Positions 7,768 through 17,178 of a stretch of 64,000 bases of DNA are shown here, one piece after another. The stretch spans positions 1 to 64,000 of the forward strand of contig JAJACP010000007.1 in assembly GCA_022601445.1 (NCBI GenBank), written 5' to 3'. Source of the stretch: Chlamydiales bacterium. Lineage in GTDB: Bacteria; Chlamydiota; Chlamydiia; Chlamydiales; JAAKFR01. Under the pieces are notes generated by a model, which worked only from the letters and a program-made list of their open reading frames with translations, did no database searches and was not told the origin of the DNA. A program made the translations under genes and the position numbers. Numbering within the stretch: position 1 is the first letter of the stretch; each line of letters opens with the position of its first letter.

Positions 7768-9072
7768 ATGATTCTCGCACAGTTTGTTCAAGGTTTGACG
7801 TTGGCAATAGTGGCTGTTATCGCTTTTGTAGTGATTGGCTTAGCTCTTACCATCATGATTCTTTACACGAAAAAGAAGCTTGTGCGCACCGCACCTTGTA
7901 AGCTCCGTATTAACGATGATCCCACTATGACTAAGACGGTTGCAGGTGGACAGACTCTCCTTTCAGCGTTAACGGGCGAGGGAATTCCTGTCCCTTCTCC
8001 TTGTGGAGGAAAAGCGACGTGTAAGCAGTGTCGACTGCAGGTTTTAGACGGAGCCGAGGAGCCTCTTGAGACCGATAAGGGAACCTTTAACAAAAAAGAG
8101 TTGCAGGAGGGATGGCGTCTTTCATGTCAGCTCAAGGTAAAAGAGGACATCCATGTCCACATCGAGGAGCGGTATCTTGATGTCAAAGAGTGGGACGCGA
8201 AAGTGATTAGTAATGAGAACGTCGCCACGTTTATCAAAGAGCTTGTTGTCGAGCTGCCTGCCGGAGAAGAAATTCCGTATCGCGCGGGTGGCTATCTCCA
8301 GTTTCATGTGCCTGCTTTTAAGACCCAGACTGATGAGTGGAAAAAGACGATGGATCCCAAGTACTTTGAGGACTGGGAGAAGTTTGGGTTATTTGGGCGC
8401 ACTATTGATTTCAGTCATCTTGCATCAGGAGAGGTGATCCGCGCCTATTCGATGGCTTCGTATCCTGCTGAGGGGCGCACGTTAAAGTTCAACATTCGGA
8501 TTGCCACACCTCCCTTCATCAAAGGAGAGATGGTGGATAAAATTCCATGGGGGATCTGTTCGAGTTACACTTTTAGTTTAAAGCCCGGAGATACAGTCAA
8601 GCTGTCGGGGCCGTATGGCGAGTCGTTTATGATTGAAGATGGACGCCCGCTTATCTTCTTAATTGGGGGAGCCGGCTCCTCTTTTGGACGTAGCCACGTT
8701 CTGCACCTTTTTAACACAGAGAAAACGGATCGTCAGGTCGACTTTTGGTATGGCGCCCGGTCGGTTAAGGAGAATATCTATCAAGAGGAGTATGAGGCGC
8801 TGGATCAGGCGCATCCAAACTTCCGCTACAATCTTGTTTTATCCGAGCCACTTCCTGAGGATGTGGAGGCGGGTTGGCCTAAAGACGATCCATTAAAGAC
8901 AAATTACCTTTTCAAAGCGTTTGAGCTCGGGCAGCTGCAAAAGATGGATGAGCCGGAAGAGTGTCTCTACTATGTTTGTGGACCTCCTTTGCACAACTCT
9001 AGCGTCCTCAAGCTGCTCGATGACTATGGTGTTCCGCGCGAAAATATCGTTCTAGACGATTTTGGGAGCTAA
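7768..9072 (+). CDS. nqrF: NqrF, NADH-oxidising subunit of the sodium-pumping NADH:quinone reductase
   Basis: A 434-residue protein. One N-terminal membrane span (about 7-32), then a plant-type ferredoxin domain with the 2Fe-2S cysteines CGGKATCKQC and a fourth Cys in LSCQLKV. After that come the FAD domain (RAYSMASYP) and the NADH domain (IGGAGSSFGRS, YYVCGPP). NqrF takes electrons from NADH and passes them into the Na+-NQR complex, building a sodium gradient that would drive the two sodium symporters in this window. As in Chlamydia, it lies apart from the other nqr genes, none of which is present here. Confidence 0.95.
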   Translation: MILAQFVQGLTLAIVAVIAFVVIGLALTIMILYTKKKLVRTAPCKLRINDDPTMTKTVAGGQTLLSALTGEGIPVPSPCGGKATCKQCRLQVLDGAEEPLETDKGTFNKKELQEGWRLSCQLKVKEDIHVHIEERYLDVKEWDAKVISNENVATFIKELVVELPAGEEIPYRAGGYLQFHVPAFKTQTDEWKKTMDPKYFEDWEKFGLFGRTIDFSHLASGEVIRAYSMASYPAEGRTLKFNIRIATPPFIKGEMVDKIPWGICSSYTFSLKPGDTVKLSGPYGESFMIEDGRPLIFLIGGAGSSFGRSHVLHLFNTEKTDRQVDFWYGARSVKENIYQEEYEALDQAHPNFRYNLVLSEPLPEDVEAGWPKDDPLKTNYLFKAFELGQLQKMDEPEECLYYVCGPPLHNSSVLKLLDDYGVPRENIVLDDFGS

Positions 9073-9467
9073 GCTAAATTAAGAAAAGCTTCCTTAGCCC
9101 TTGCATCAAGACGGTAGGCAACAGGAGGAATCAAAATCCCGATGATCGCAATGCCTAAAGCTGTCCATGTATCCAGGCAGATCACACCGCGCTCTTTGAG
9201 CCACTTTGAATCTCTCGTGATAAGTGGTGGTATAAGCGCCAATGTGTTGCCAACAGCCAACACGATTTTATGCAGCGTATCGACAAAATACCCAATCATG
9301 CCCATCAGATACGCTCCCATCGACCAGGCTACACGGTATCCAGATAGTCTTCCCTCTGGACAAAAATGCTCTTTTGTCCAAAGAGCGTGCAGAATGGTGC
9401 GGTGATTTTCTTCGATTGCAGCTTGAACATCACCATCTGACCAAAAACAACTCATTCCAGAAGACAT
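9069..9467 (-). CDS. Small membrane protein of unknown function
   Basis: 132 residues with two hydrophobic stretches (about 46-80 and 100-118) and a charged N-terminus. An in-frame ATG four codons later (MSCFWSDG) is an equally good start; neither has a clear ribosome site. It converges on nqrF with a 4-base overlap of the stops. No family recognised. The two-segment hydrophobic pattern loosely resembles chlamydial Inc proteins, though the segments are less tightly paired. Confidence 0.6.
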   Translation of the reverse strand: MSSGMSCFWSDGDVQAAIEENHRTILHALWTKEHFCPEGRLSGYRVAWSMGAYLMGMIGYFVDTLHKIVLAVGNTLALIPPLITRDSKWLKERGVICLDTWTALGIAIIGILIPPVAYRLDARAKEAFLNLA

Positions 9468-9519
9468 AGCTCACATTATAGATGATAGAAACATTGTTTT
9501 TAAGTTATAAGCCACAATT

Positions 9520-11157
9520 ATGCTAGTTGCTCTTGCCCAAATCAACCCCACAGTGGGAGCTCTTTCTCTCAATTGTCAAAAAATCCTTTTATCGATCGAG
9601 CAAGCTCGCTCTTCAGGTGCTGAACTCATTGTTTTTCCCGAAATGGCGCTTTCGGGCTATCCCCCCGAAGACTTGCTCCTTTTGCCGAGTTTTATTGAGG
9701 CGATGACAGAGGAGCTTAAAAAAGTCATTGTTGCCTCAAAGGGAATGATTGTGATTGTCGGCACCGTGCGTGAAAATCTATCGGGAGGAGAGAAAGGACT
9801 CTACAATACTGCCGCGATCCTGGACGATGGAAAGCTGGTGGGATTTCAAGATAAAACGCTTCTCCCTGATTACGATGTGTTTGATGAGAGGCGCTATTTT
9901 GAGCCAGCAGCCCGCACGGACGTGTGGAGCGTGGGAGGTAAGCGTATCGCCGTGACCATCTGTGAGGACATATGGCAACATACAGGTGCTGTTGAGTATA
10001 CGTCGTATCAACGCGATCCGGTGCAAGAGTTGGCTGAACAGGCGCCCGATTTTTTGGTTAATCTCTCAGCCTCTCCTTACTACTTGCAACGGCATGAAAC
10101 ACGCCTTCACGTCTGCGTGCAAACAGCACAAACAATTGGATGCCCTGTTCTTTTTTGTAATCAAATCGGGGGTAATGACAGCTTGATCTTTGATGGTTGC
10201 AGTCTACATCTCAATGCATCAGGCCAGCTGATTCAGTATGCTAAGGGATTTGAAGAAGATCTACTTGTGGTCGACTTGCAAAAAGAGTATCCACCGTGCC
10301 CAATTCCTGTTGATCCGCTAGAGGACCTTTTTAAGGGACTTGTATTGGGTGTGCGCGATTATTTCCATAAACAAGGATTTTCTAAGGCCTGTTTTGGTCT
10401 CTCTGGAGGGATTGATTCTGCGGTGGTAGCCTGTATCGCAAAAGAGGCGCTTGGAGCTGAAAATGTGCACGCTTTACTCCTCCCTTCACGCTACTCGACA
10501 AATCAGGGAGTGGAAGAAGCGGAGAGTTTGGCGCGCCGTTTAGGGATTACATTCGAGCAGCTCTCGATCGAAAAACCATTCCAGAGCTTTTTAGACCTGC
10601 TTACACCTCGTTTTGAAGGAAAAGAGGCTGATGTAACCGAAGAGAATCTTCAGGCCCGTGTGCGTGGTATTATTCTTATGGCCTATGCGAATAAGTTGGG
10701 CTATCTTCTTTTAGGGACAGGGAACAAAAGTGAAATGGCCATGGGTTTCACAACGCTATATGGCGATATGTGTGGTGGACTCGGTGTTCTCAATGACGTT
10801 TCCAAGCAACAAGTCTACGCGCTTGCCAGATGGATCAATCGTGACCAGGAGCTTATCCCCTATACGACGATTGAAAAACCTCCCTCAGCAGAATTGAGAC
10901 CGGGTCAAAAGGACTCAGATTCTCTTCCTGAGTATCCCCTTGTCGATCTGGTTTTAACCGAGTATGTGGAAGAGCATCTCTCTCCCGAAAAGATTGCGGA
11001 AAAGCACCATCTTCCTCTTCATCTTGTGAAAGAATTAGTGCGGAAAATCCACATAAATGAATATAAGCGGCAGCAGGCGCCACCTGGACTACGGGTGACA
11101 AAACGCGCCTTTACCGTTGGGCGGCGCTTCCCAATCGTACAACAGTGGAATGTGTAA
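9520..11157 (+). CDS. nadE: Glutamine-dependent NAD+ synthetase
   Basis: A 545-residue two-domain enzyme. The N-terminal nitrilase-like glutaminase domain has the Glu of FPEMALSGYPPEDLL, the Lys of DKTLLPDYDVFDE and the Cys of ICEDIW. The C-terminal synthetase domain has the pyrophosphatase loop GLSGGIDSAVVA and GTGNKSEMAMGF. It amidates nicotinate adenine dinucleotide to NAD+ with ammonia from glutamine. It pairs functionally with nadD (59769), so the last two steps of NAD synthesis are retained. The next gene begins directly after its stop codon. Confidence 0.95.
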   Translation: MLVALAQINPTVGALSLNCQKILLSIEQARSSGAELIVFPEMALSGYPPEDLLLLPSFIEAMTEELKKVIVASKGMIVIVGTVRENLSGGEKGLYNTAAILDDGKLVGFQDKTLLPDYDVFDERRYFEPAARTDVWSVGGKRIAVTICEDIWQHTGAVEYTSYQRDPVQELAEQAPDFLVNLSASPYYLQRHETRLHVCVQTAQTIGCPVLFCNQIGGNDSLIFDGCSLHLNASGQLIQYAKGFEEDLLVVDLQKEYPPCPIPVDPLEDLFKGLVLGVRDYFHKQGFSKACFGLSGGIDSAVVACIAKEALGAENVHALLLPSRYSTNQGVEEAESLARRLGITFEQLSIEKPFQSFLDLLTPRFEGKEADVTEENLQARVRGIILMAYANKLGYLLLGTGNKSEMAMGFTTLYGDMCGGLGVLNDVSKQQVYALARWINRDQELIPYTTIEKPPSAELRPGQKDSDSLPEYPLVDLVLTEYVEEHLSPEKIAEKHHLPLHLVKELVRKIHINEYKRQQAPPGLRVTKRAFTVGRRFPIVQQWNV

Positions 11158-12516
11158 GTGAAAAAAAAGAAGTGGTGGATTTTTCTTGTCACAACCAGTG
11201 GCACCTCTGTCGTTTTTCTCGATAATACTGTGATGCCGGTTGCGCTTCCTACCATTCAAAGAGAGCTTCTTTTTTCTCCACTCACTTTGGTCTGGATTGT
11301 GAATGCTTATCTTTTGAGTTTGACCTCTTTGCTCCTAATTGGAGGAAGATTGTGTGATCTGTTTGGAAGACGAAGCGTACTTGTTACAGGGCTGATCTTA
11401 TTTGGATTAGGGTCGCTTTTTAGTGCTTTGAGTATGACGCAGTGGTGGATGATTTTAGGAAGAGCTGTACAAGGAGCAGGCGGCGCCCTGATTGTACCGA
11501 CCACCAGTGCCCTTCTGATTGAGACGTTTCCCTTGGGAGAGCGTGCAAAAGCGATTGGAATTAATACCGGCATCAGTTCGATTTTTCTCATTCTAGGACC
11601 GGCTGTTGGAGGACTTTTCACAGAGTACCTCAGTTGGCGCGGCATTTTTTATCTCAATATTCCCCTTGTCGTGTTTGGGATTGCGATGGCGTTTTTCATT
11701 CTCCACCCCAGTAAAAAGAAAAAAGAGTCTTTTCACTTTATGGGAGCTTTGATGATGCTCTTTGCATCGGTAACATTGATTGTGGGGCTGATGCAAGGAA
11801 ATCAGTGGGGATGGTCTTCTCCTTTAACGATTACGCTTTTGGCTTTAAGTCCTGTTTTTTTCGTGCTCTTTTGGTGGGTCTCTACGCATACGGAGCACCC
11901 ATTAATCGATTTCCATTTTTTCAAAAATCGACTCTTCACCGTGGCCAATATTTTTATCTTCTTGACCCAAGTGGTCATTATGGTCACCGTGTTATGGGCG
12001 ATTTACTTTCAAAATCAGATGCACTATTCGGCTGCTAAAACGGGCTTGATCATCTTTATCGCTGTTTTCCCCGTCTTTTTGATGGCCCCTCTGGGTGGGT
12101 ATATCGGCGATCGTTTTGGACCTCGCCTTCCTCTTTTGCTCGGCTTTTCACTGCTCACGTTTGCTCTTTTTTGGCTCTCCTCAACCATTCGAGTAGGCAA
12201 TCTTGCTCTACTTCTGCCAGGCTTGCTCTGCTTTGGAAGTGGGATTCCGATGATTCTTTCACCCACAATTGCAATGGCGCTCTCTCAAGTTCCAGCGGAG
12301 AAGCTGGGAGCTGCTGCTGGGATTACGACCGAGACGCGGCAGTTAGCAAGTACCTTTGGGATTGCTGTTTTGACCACGATTTACTATACGACGCTTGAAA
12401 GAACTGAGTCAAACACCTCGGCCTTTTGGGCCATTTCATTTGTTTCGGCGATTTTAGGCTTGATTGGGTTGATTGTGGCGCTCTGCACTGTTAAAAATGG
12501 AAAGAAAATCCGTTAA
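11158..12516 (+). CDS. MFS transporter, DHA2 (EmrB/QacA-like) family
   Basis: 452 residues, many hydrophobic spans (probably 14). The DHA2 signature VFLDNTVMPVALPTIQ with WIVNAYLLSLTSLLL is at the N-terminus, followed by GGRLCDLFGRRSVL (motif A) and GAGGALIVPTTSALL. Such proteins export toxic compounds using the proton gradient; the substrate is not predictable. It begins with GTG directly after the nadE stop codon, so the two are cotranscribed. Its 3' end overlaps the convergent flavoprotein gene by 4 bases. Confidence 0.88.
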   Translation: MKKKKWWIFLVTTSGTSVVFLDNTVMPVALPTIQRELLFSPLTLVWIVNAYLLSLTSLLLIGGRLCDLFGRRSVLVTGLILFGLGSLFSALSMTQWWMILGRAVQGAGGALIVPTTSALLIETFPLGERAKAIGINTGISSIFLILGPAVGGLFTEYLSWRGIFYLNIPLVVFGIAMAFFILHPSKKKKESFHFMGALMMLFASVTLIVGLMQGNQWGWSSPLTITLLALSPVFFVLFWWVSTHTEHPLIDFHFFKNRLFTVANIFIFLTQVVIMVTVLWAIYFQNQMHYSAAKTGLIIFIAVFPVFLMAPLGGYIGDRFGPRLPLLLGFSLLTFALFWLSSTIRVGNLALLLPGLLCFGSGIPMILSPTIAMALSQVPAEKLGAAAGITTETRQLASTFGIAVLTTIYYTTLERTESNTSAFWAISFVSAILGLIGLIVALCTVKNGKKIR

Positions 12517-13514
12517 ATGGAGTGGCCGGCAATCCAGCCGGTGGTCCAGGCGTTTTGAAAGTTGTAGCCGCCGGTCACCCCGTCGATATCGAGCACCTCG
12601 CCGGCAAAAAAAAGACCGGGACGGATGCGACTCTCCATCGTTTTAAAATTCACCTCTTTGAGGCTCACCCCACCGCAGGTAACAAACTCACTTTTATAGG
12701 TCGTTTTTCCCTCAATACGGTAGTGATGGTTGGGGTGCTCTTTGAGCGCGCGGTAGAGCCGTTTGGGAAGCGGCTCTTTCCATTCGATCAAACACGTCGC
12801 TTGATAGGCGCATTCATGTAAAAAACGGGCCTCCCACGCCGAGAGTTTTAAAACAGCCGGCCCACTAAATCCCCAGTGCGTGATCAGAAGAGGACCCGTT
12901 TGGCGACAACTTCTTCCCTCCAGCCAAACAGTGGCCTCAGGGACAGAGACTCCTGAGAGTCCCAATAGGGGAGAGCTGGGCACATTAAAGCTAAAAAGAG
13001 AGGGGACTGGATCAATTAGGGTGTGTCCAGCTAATTGCGCCATTTTATGTCCATGACGGCTGCTTCCGGTTGCTAAAATCACCGCATCGGCATCCTCGGG
13101 AATCTGCTCTATTTTAACTCCCAGCTGCAGCTCGATATTCCGTTTTTTGATCTCATTTAAAAAGCAGTCAATAATCGTTTCGGACCGATCAGTAGAGGGA
13201 AACATCCGCCCATCTTTTTCGGTTTTCAGTTCAATGCCCCGCTCCTGAAACCAAGCAACCGTATCTGCCGGTTGAAAACGGTGAAAGGGGCCTAAAAGCT
13301 CTTTAGATCCGCGCGGGTAGGATTCTACAAGCACCTTCGGGTCAAAACAGGCGTGGGTCACGTTACACCGTCCGCCACCTGAAACGCGCACTTTGGCAAG
13401 GGGCTGTCGGGTCTTTTCCAGAATCACCACCTCCGCCCGTGGGTGCGCTTCTGCGCACGCAATTGCTGCAAAGCAGCCGGCAGCACCTGCTCCTATGATG
13501 ACACACTTTTCCAT
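12513..13514 (-). CDS. FAD-dependent oxidoreductase of the HI0933/YhiN (BaiN-like) family
   Basis: 333 residues with an N-terminal dinucleotide fold GAGAAGCFAAIACAEA, the family motif KVRVSGGGRCNVTH and a C-terminal FFAGEVLDIDGVTGGYNFQNAW. Typical members have about 400 residues; the shortfall is in the middle lid region. The family's substrate is mostly unknown. It is last in a leftward run with hemG, hemN and hemE, overlapping hemG by 22 bases, so it may act with haem synthesis or merely be cotranscribed. Confidence 0.85.
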   Translation of the reverse strand: MEKCVIIGAGAAGCFAAIACAEAHPRAEVVILEKTRQPLAKVRVSGGGRCNVTHACFDPKVLVESYPRGSKELLGPFHRFQPADTVAWFQERGIELKTEKDGRMFPSTDRSETIIDCFLNEIKKRNIELQLGVKIEQIPEDADAVILATGSSRHGHKMAQLAGHTLIDPVPSLFSFNVPSSPLLGLSGVSVPEATVWLEGRSCRQTGPLLITHWGFSGPAVLKLSAWEARFLHECAYQATCLIEWKEPLPKRLYRALKEHPNHHYRIEGKTTYKSEFVTCGGVSLKEVNFKTMESRIRPGLFFAGEVLDIDGVTGGYNFQNAWTTGWIAGHSI

Positions 13515-14671
13515 GCGGCCTCAATACAATCGTTTACGCCCACTCCGGTATAACTATTTCCAATTAACTGGATAGGCAGCTGTTTTTGAAAAAAAGCGAG
13601 CCGTTTATGATGCCCTAGAAGATACTGAGGGATAGCACGCGCAGCTTTACCGACCACATGCGCATCAGGAGATTGCTCGATTCCCAGGTATTTTTTCACG
13701 GCTTCCAATGCTATTTCCAATGTCCCCTCACTTTCGATCATGACGCATACTCGCGTTTGCTCGCCCTGGTTTTGTTCAGGAAAAATAGCAGAGTCCCAGG
13801 TCATTCCCAAAAAATTCTCTTTTTCTAAAGACGGAACGAGAAACCCAAACCCTTTTTGAGGGAGAAAAGAGCCGTTCCATCCTAAACTCACGGTGGTTAA
13901 AGAGGCATAAGTAAAAGGGTCTTGAATACCCGCCATTTCAGCCAGTGCGTAGGCAGGAATGGCCGCGATGATCTGATCGGCTTCAATCTCTTCTAAGCGG
14001 GTTACCGGTGCATTGAGATGAATCTCCTCCTTTAATGCGTCGGCAAGTCGCTCTGTCAGCCTCTCCATTCCGCTGCGAAACGAGTAGAGGCTCGCAGGAG
14101 GCTTTTCTTTACTTTTTTTCAGATTGCGGATGACAGCGCCTTTTTTTGCAGCCTCCCAAACGGTCGGGAAGCAGCAGCGCATCGAGAGTTCTTCGGCATC
14201 TCCACCAAAAATGCCTTTGACAAGCGGGTCGACAATCCGCTCTGCGATCTTAGCGTTAAAGCGCCTTCTACAGAAATTGGCAATTGTCTCATCTTCTTTG
14301 TCAGATGCAGAGACACAGAAATCGCGTAGCAACGCTGAGACGACTCCTTGGCGCAAGAGAAAGCGGAATGAAACCGCGTGGAGACGCTCTTTGTGGACGA
14401 TAAATCGTTTGCGTGCGCTGGCATCCGCGGGTACCAGCTCAGACTCTAATCCCAGCTCCTTGACAAGAGCGAGTGTGCGCTTTCCCTTGCCGGCAGGTCT
14501 AAATCCACGTGGCCCCTGTTCAAAGAGAAAACCCTGCTCTCGAGAAGAGCGGATCCAACCCCCAGCACGTGCGCTTTTTTCTAAAATGGTAACCGCATGT
14601 CCCTGTTGCTTATGGTACCAGCCAGCAGCAAGACCTGAGATGCCGGCACCGATGATCACGACTTTTTTCAT
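13493..14671 (-). CDS. hemG: Protoporphyrinogen oxidase (HemY-type, named hemG in chlamydiae)
   Basis: 392 residues; FAD-binding motif GAGISGLAAGWYHKQQG at the N-terminus, EQGPRGFRP, and a C-terminal GNSYTGVGVNDCIEA that closes the FAD site. It oxidises protoporphyrinogen IX to protoporphyrin IX, the next-to-last step of haem synthesis, at the membrane. It overlaps hemN by 4 bases and the downstream flavoprotein by 22. The hemE-hemN-hemG order matches C. trachomatis CT747-CT745 (from memory). Confidence 0.92.
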   Translation of the reverse strand: MKKVVIIGAGISGLAAGWYHKQQGHAVTILEKSARAGGWIRSSREQGFLFEQGPRGFRPAGKGKRTLALVKELGLESELVPADASARKRFIVHKERLHAVSFRFLLRQGVVSALLRDFCVSASDKEDETIANFCRRRFNAKIAERIVDPLVKGIFGGDAEELSMRCCFPTVWEAAKKGAVIRNLKKSKEKPPASLYSFRSGMERLTERLADALKEEIHLNAPVTRLEEIEADQIIAAIPAYALAEMAGIQDPFTYASLTTVSLGWNGSFLPQKGFGFLVPSLEKENFLGMTWDSAIFPEQNQGEQTRVCVMIESEGTLEIALEAVKKYLGIEQSPDAHVVGKAARAIPQYLLGHHKRLAFFQKQLPIQLIGNSYTGVGVNDCIEAAWKSVSS

Positions 14672-16020
14672 ATTGTTTGCGAAAATTTTTTGTGTCCCTG
14701 ATCAAGATAGGCATCGAACGTTGTGGCCACAACGCGAATCAGCAGCTCACCTAGTTCTGTGACGCTAATCTTATCTGGTGTATTGAGAATCAGACCGTCT
14801 GCTTCATGCTGTGCTAACCTCTCTTGAGCCTCCGCAAAATGGGTGTCAAAGTACTGTCCAAAACGGCGCTCAAACGCTTTTTTGTCCAATTCAAATGTGC
14901 ACATCAGGGTATGAATGACCCATTTTCTGAGAAGATCTTCTTCTGTGGAGACCTTTCCACGATGCACGGGTAGCTCTCCTCGATCCAGCGCGGCGTAGTA
15001 AGCGGGAAGCTCCTTGAGATTCTGCACATAAGTATCTTGAGCGCACCCAATTGCTGTTACACCAAAGCCAAGCATTTCGCCTGCAAGCTGGGCTGTATAC
15101 CCTTGGAAGTTGCGTCCAAGCGTTCGCGTCCGAAAACAGTGAGTCATCTCATCCTCTTCTAAGGCAAAGTGATCCATTCCAATCGCGACATACCCACTCT
15201 CAATTAAGCGACGTCGTGCCTCAGCGTAAATCTCGAACTTCTCTTCGGATGAGGGAAGCGTTTCGTCTTTAAGGGCCAGCTGATGCTTTTTTAACCACGG
15301 CACTTTTGCGTAAGAGAAAAGAGCGATCCGGTCGGGACGCATCTCCAGGATATCTGTGATCGTTTGCTCAAAGGTTTGCGGTGTTTGAAAAGGGAGACCA
15401 TAAATCAGGTCGATGTTCACACCGTCAAACTCAAGAGCGCGTGCCAAATCATACGTCCACCTTGTCATCTCTAGACTCTGCCGCCGCTTTACGGCTTCTT
15501 GCACTTGCGGATTGGTGTCTTGCACCCCAAAGCTCACCCGGTTAAAGCCCAGTTTTTTTAAAAAGCGCAGCTTCGCTCCTTCATCCTCCATCACCGTGCG
15601 GGGGTCAATTTCGATCGCCACCTCTTTGGAAAAATCGATCTCAAAAGAGCGCCGGATCTTTTCAAAGAGGCGGGCAAAAAGAGGGATAGAGAGTTTCGTC
15701 GGTGTTCCCCCTCCAAAATGGAGCTGGACAACCTTTTTTTTCCCTGTCAAAGAGGTCACAAGATCGATTTCTTGCATCAGATAGTCGACATACCGCTCTT
15801 CATTTTCGGCTTTTCGGTTTAATACGACCGAACAGCCGCAATAGAGGCACATTGACTTGCAAAATGGGATATGAAAATAGAGTGAGAGGGGAGAGTCGGT
15901 TAATTCGAGCAGTTTTTCTCGGTAGAGAGCCGGCGCCAGATCGCCCCATTCAGGAGCCGTGGGATACGAGGTATAGCGTGGGGCTGGGCGATTAAATTTG
16001 CTTAGATCTAAGGTGTACAT
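14668..16020 (-). CDS. hemN: Oxygen-independent coproporphyrinogen III oxidase
   Basis: 450 residues; a radical-SAM enzyme with the cluster cysteines in CKSMCLYCGC, the HemN motif HFGGGTPTKL and FGVQDTNPQVQEAVKRRQ. It converts coproporphyrinogen III to protoporphyrinogen IX without oxygen. Length and the extended N-terminus fit true HemN rather than the HemW lookalike. It overlaps hemE by 29 bases and hemG by 4. Confidence 0.95.
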   Translation of the reverse strand: MYTLDLSKFNRPAPRYTSYPTAPEWGDLAPALYREKLLELTDSPLSLYFHIPFCKSMCLYCGCSVVLNRKAENEERYVDYLMQEIDLVTSLTGKKKVVQLHFGGGTPTKLSIPLFARLFEKIRRSFEIDFSKEVAIEIDPRTVMEDEGAKLRFLKKLGFNRVSFGVQDTNPQVQEAVKRRQSLEMTRWTYDLARALEFDGVNIDLIYGLPFQTPQTFEQTITDILEMRPDRIALFSYAKVPWLKKHQLALKDETLPSSEEKFEIYAEARRRLIESGYVAIGMDHFALEEDEMTHCFRTRTLGRNFQGYTAQLAGEMLGFGVTAIGCAQDTYVQNLKELPAYYAALDRGELPVHRGKVSTEEDLLRKWVIHTLMCTFELDKKAFERRFGQYFDTHFAEAQERLAQHEADGLILNTPDKISVTELGELLIRVVATTFDAYLDQGHKKFSQTI

Positions 16021-16981
16021 AGTCGACCATAAATTTCACGTTTTCCACCGGGATATCAGGTAGCAGACCATGTCCAAGATTAAAAATAAAGCCTGGATCA
16101 TCTTTCATTCCCTCAAGCAGTCGGTCGACCGCCTCGGCGATCTGTTTTTGCGATCCATAGAGAAGCATCGGGTCGAGATTTCCTTGTAGAGCGATTGTTT
16201 TAGGAATTTGGCGTCGAATTGCGGGGAGATCGCCACTCCAATCAATGCTGATCGCAGCAGGTTGAATCGAGGCGAGCTCTTCAGCAAAAAGAGAAGAACC
16301 CCTACAAAACAGAATCGACGGAATAGCAAGAGCTTCAATGATTTTATGCATCGGCTTCAAGCTAAACTCGCGAAATTCATGCATCGCCAGCGCGTTAGCC
16401 CATGAGTCAAAGAGTTGAATCGCATCGACACCCGCCTCTACTTGACATTTTAGATAAGCGATAGTGGCTTCTGTGATCACATCGATCAATTTTGAGAAGC
16501 TTTCGGGTTCACGGAAGAGCCACTGCTTGGTTTTCTTTAGGTCGCGGCTTGACCTGCCCTCAATCAGATAGCTAGCAATAGTAAAGGGGGCGCCGGCAAA
16601 GCCTAGTAGAGGCACCGTCAATCTCTTTTTCAGTTGTTGGATGGAGTCGGTGATATGGGGGTAGGCCTCTTGTGGGGAGCGTATCCGAATCGCATCGGGG
16701 GAGTCAAAGACAACCGGGCCGACCGATTCTTGGAAGTCGTAGCGAATCTGCATCCCATCAAAAACGGTTAAAATGTCGCTGAAAAGAATCGCGGCATCGA
16801 CGTTGAGGATGCCCAAGGGAAGTTCGGTTACCTCGACGATTGTTTTGGGATCGTGAAACATTTCCAGCAGAGAGCGTCCTCTTCGGAGCGCTTTATATTC
16901 GGGGAGGTAGCGTCCAGCTTGCCGCATCAGCCAGATGGGCGGCCGTCCTTCATTCCGACACTTTAGGGCATCTAGTAACAT
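15992..16981 (-). CDS. hemE: Uroporphyrinogen decarboxylase
   Basis: 329 residues with the N-terminal signature PPIWLMRQAGRYLPEY and the second motif GFAGAPFTIASYLIEG. It removes four carboxyl groups from uroporphyrinogen III. It is first in the leftward haem run. No Shine-Dalgarno sequence is seen before its ATG. The divergent region to its right carries two palindromes, so any factor binding there could affect hemE as well as the ATPase gene. Confidence 0.95.
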   Translation of the reverse strand: MLLDALKCRNEGRPPIWLMRQAGRYLPEYKALRRGRSLLEMFHDPKTIVEVTELPLGILNVDAAILFSDILTVFDGMQIRYDFQESVGPVVFDSPDAIRIRSPQEAYPHITDSIQQLKKRLTVPLLGFAGAPFTIASYLIEGRSSRDLKKTKQWLFREPESFSKLIDVITEATIAYLKCQVEAGVDAIQLFDSWANALAMHEFREFSLKPMHKIIEALAIPSILFCRGSSLFAEELASIQPAAISIDWSGDLPAIRRQIPKTIALQGNLDPMLLYGSQKQIAEAVDRLLEGMKDDPGFIFNLGHGLLPDIPVENVKFMVDYVHLRSKQI

Positions 16982-17042
16982 AGAAAAAAGGAGGTTAGCA
17001 TCCTCGGTTGATTAACGACAACCTTCGAGTCACTGTGGAGTC

Positions 17043-17060
17043 ATTGAACAATTGTTCAAT
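17043..17060. promoter_or_regulatory. Perfect 18-bp palindrome between hemE and the second DUF4143 ATPase
   Basis: ATTGAACAATTGTTCAAT reads identically on both strands. It sits 62 bases before the hemE start and about 120 before the ATPase start. A dimer-binding operator is the simplest reading. Confidence 0.55.
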
Positions 17061-17087
17061 AATCCCTCACCCTCTGTACAAGCCAAT

Positions 17088-17134
17088 ATATTTTGTGTAA
17101 ATTCGCAGTTGAATATCGACTTTACACAAAATAT
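17088..17134. promoter_or_regulatory. Perfect 14-bp inverted repeat upstream of the second DUF4143 ATPase
   Basis: ATATTTTGTGTAAA at 17088-17101 and its exact reverse complement at 17121-17134, spacer 19 bases; after one mismatch, three further inner bases (TCG/CGA) also pair. It lies 44 bases before the ATPase start codon. The sequence differs from the repeat before the first ATPase copy, although the arrangement is alike. Confidence 0.7.
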
Positions 17135-17178
17135 TTCTTTATTTGTCATAGGAGTAACAGGTAGAAAAAAGGGTGTTT

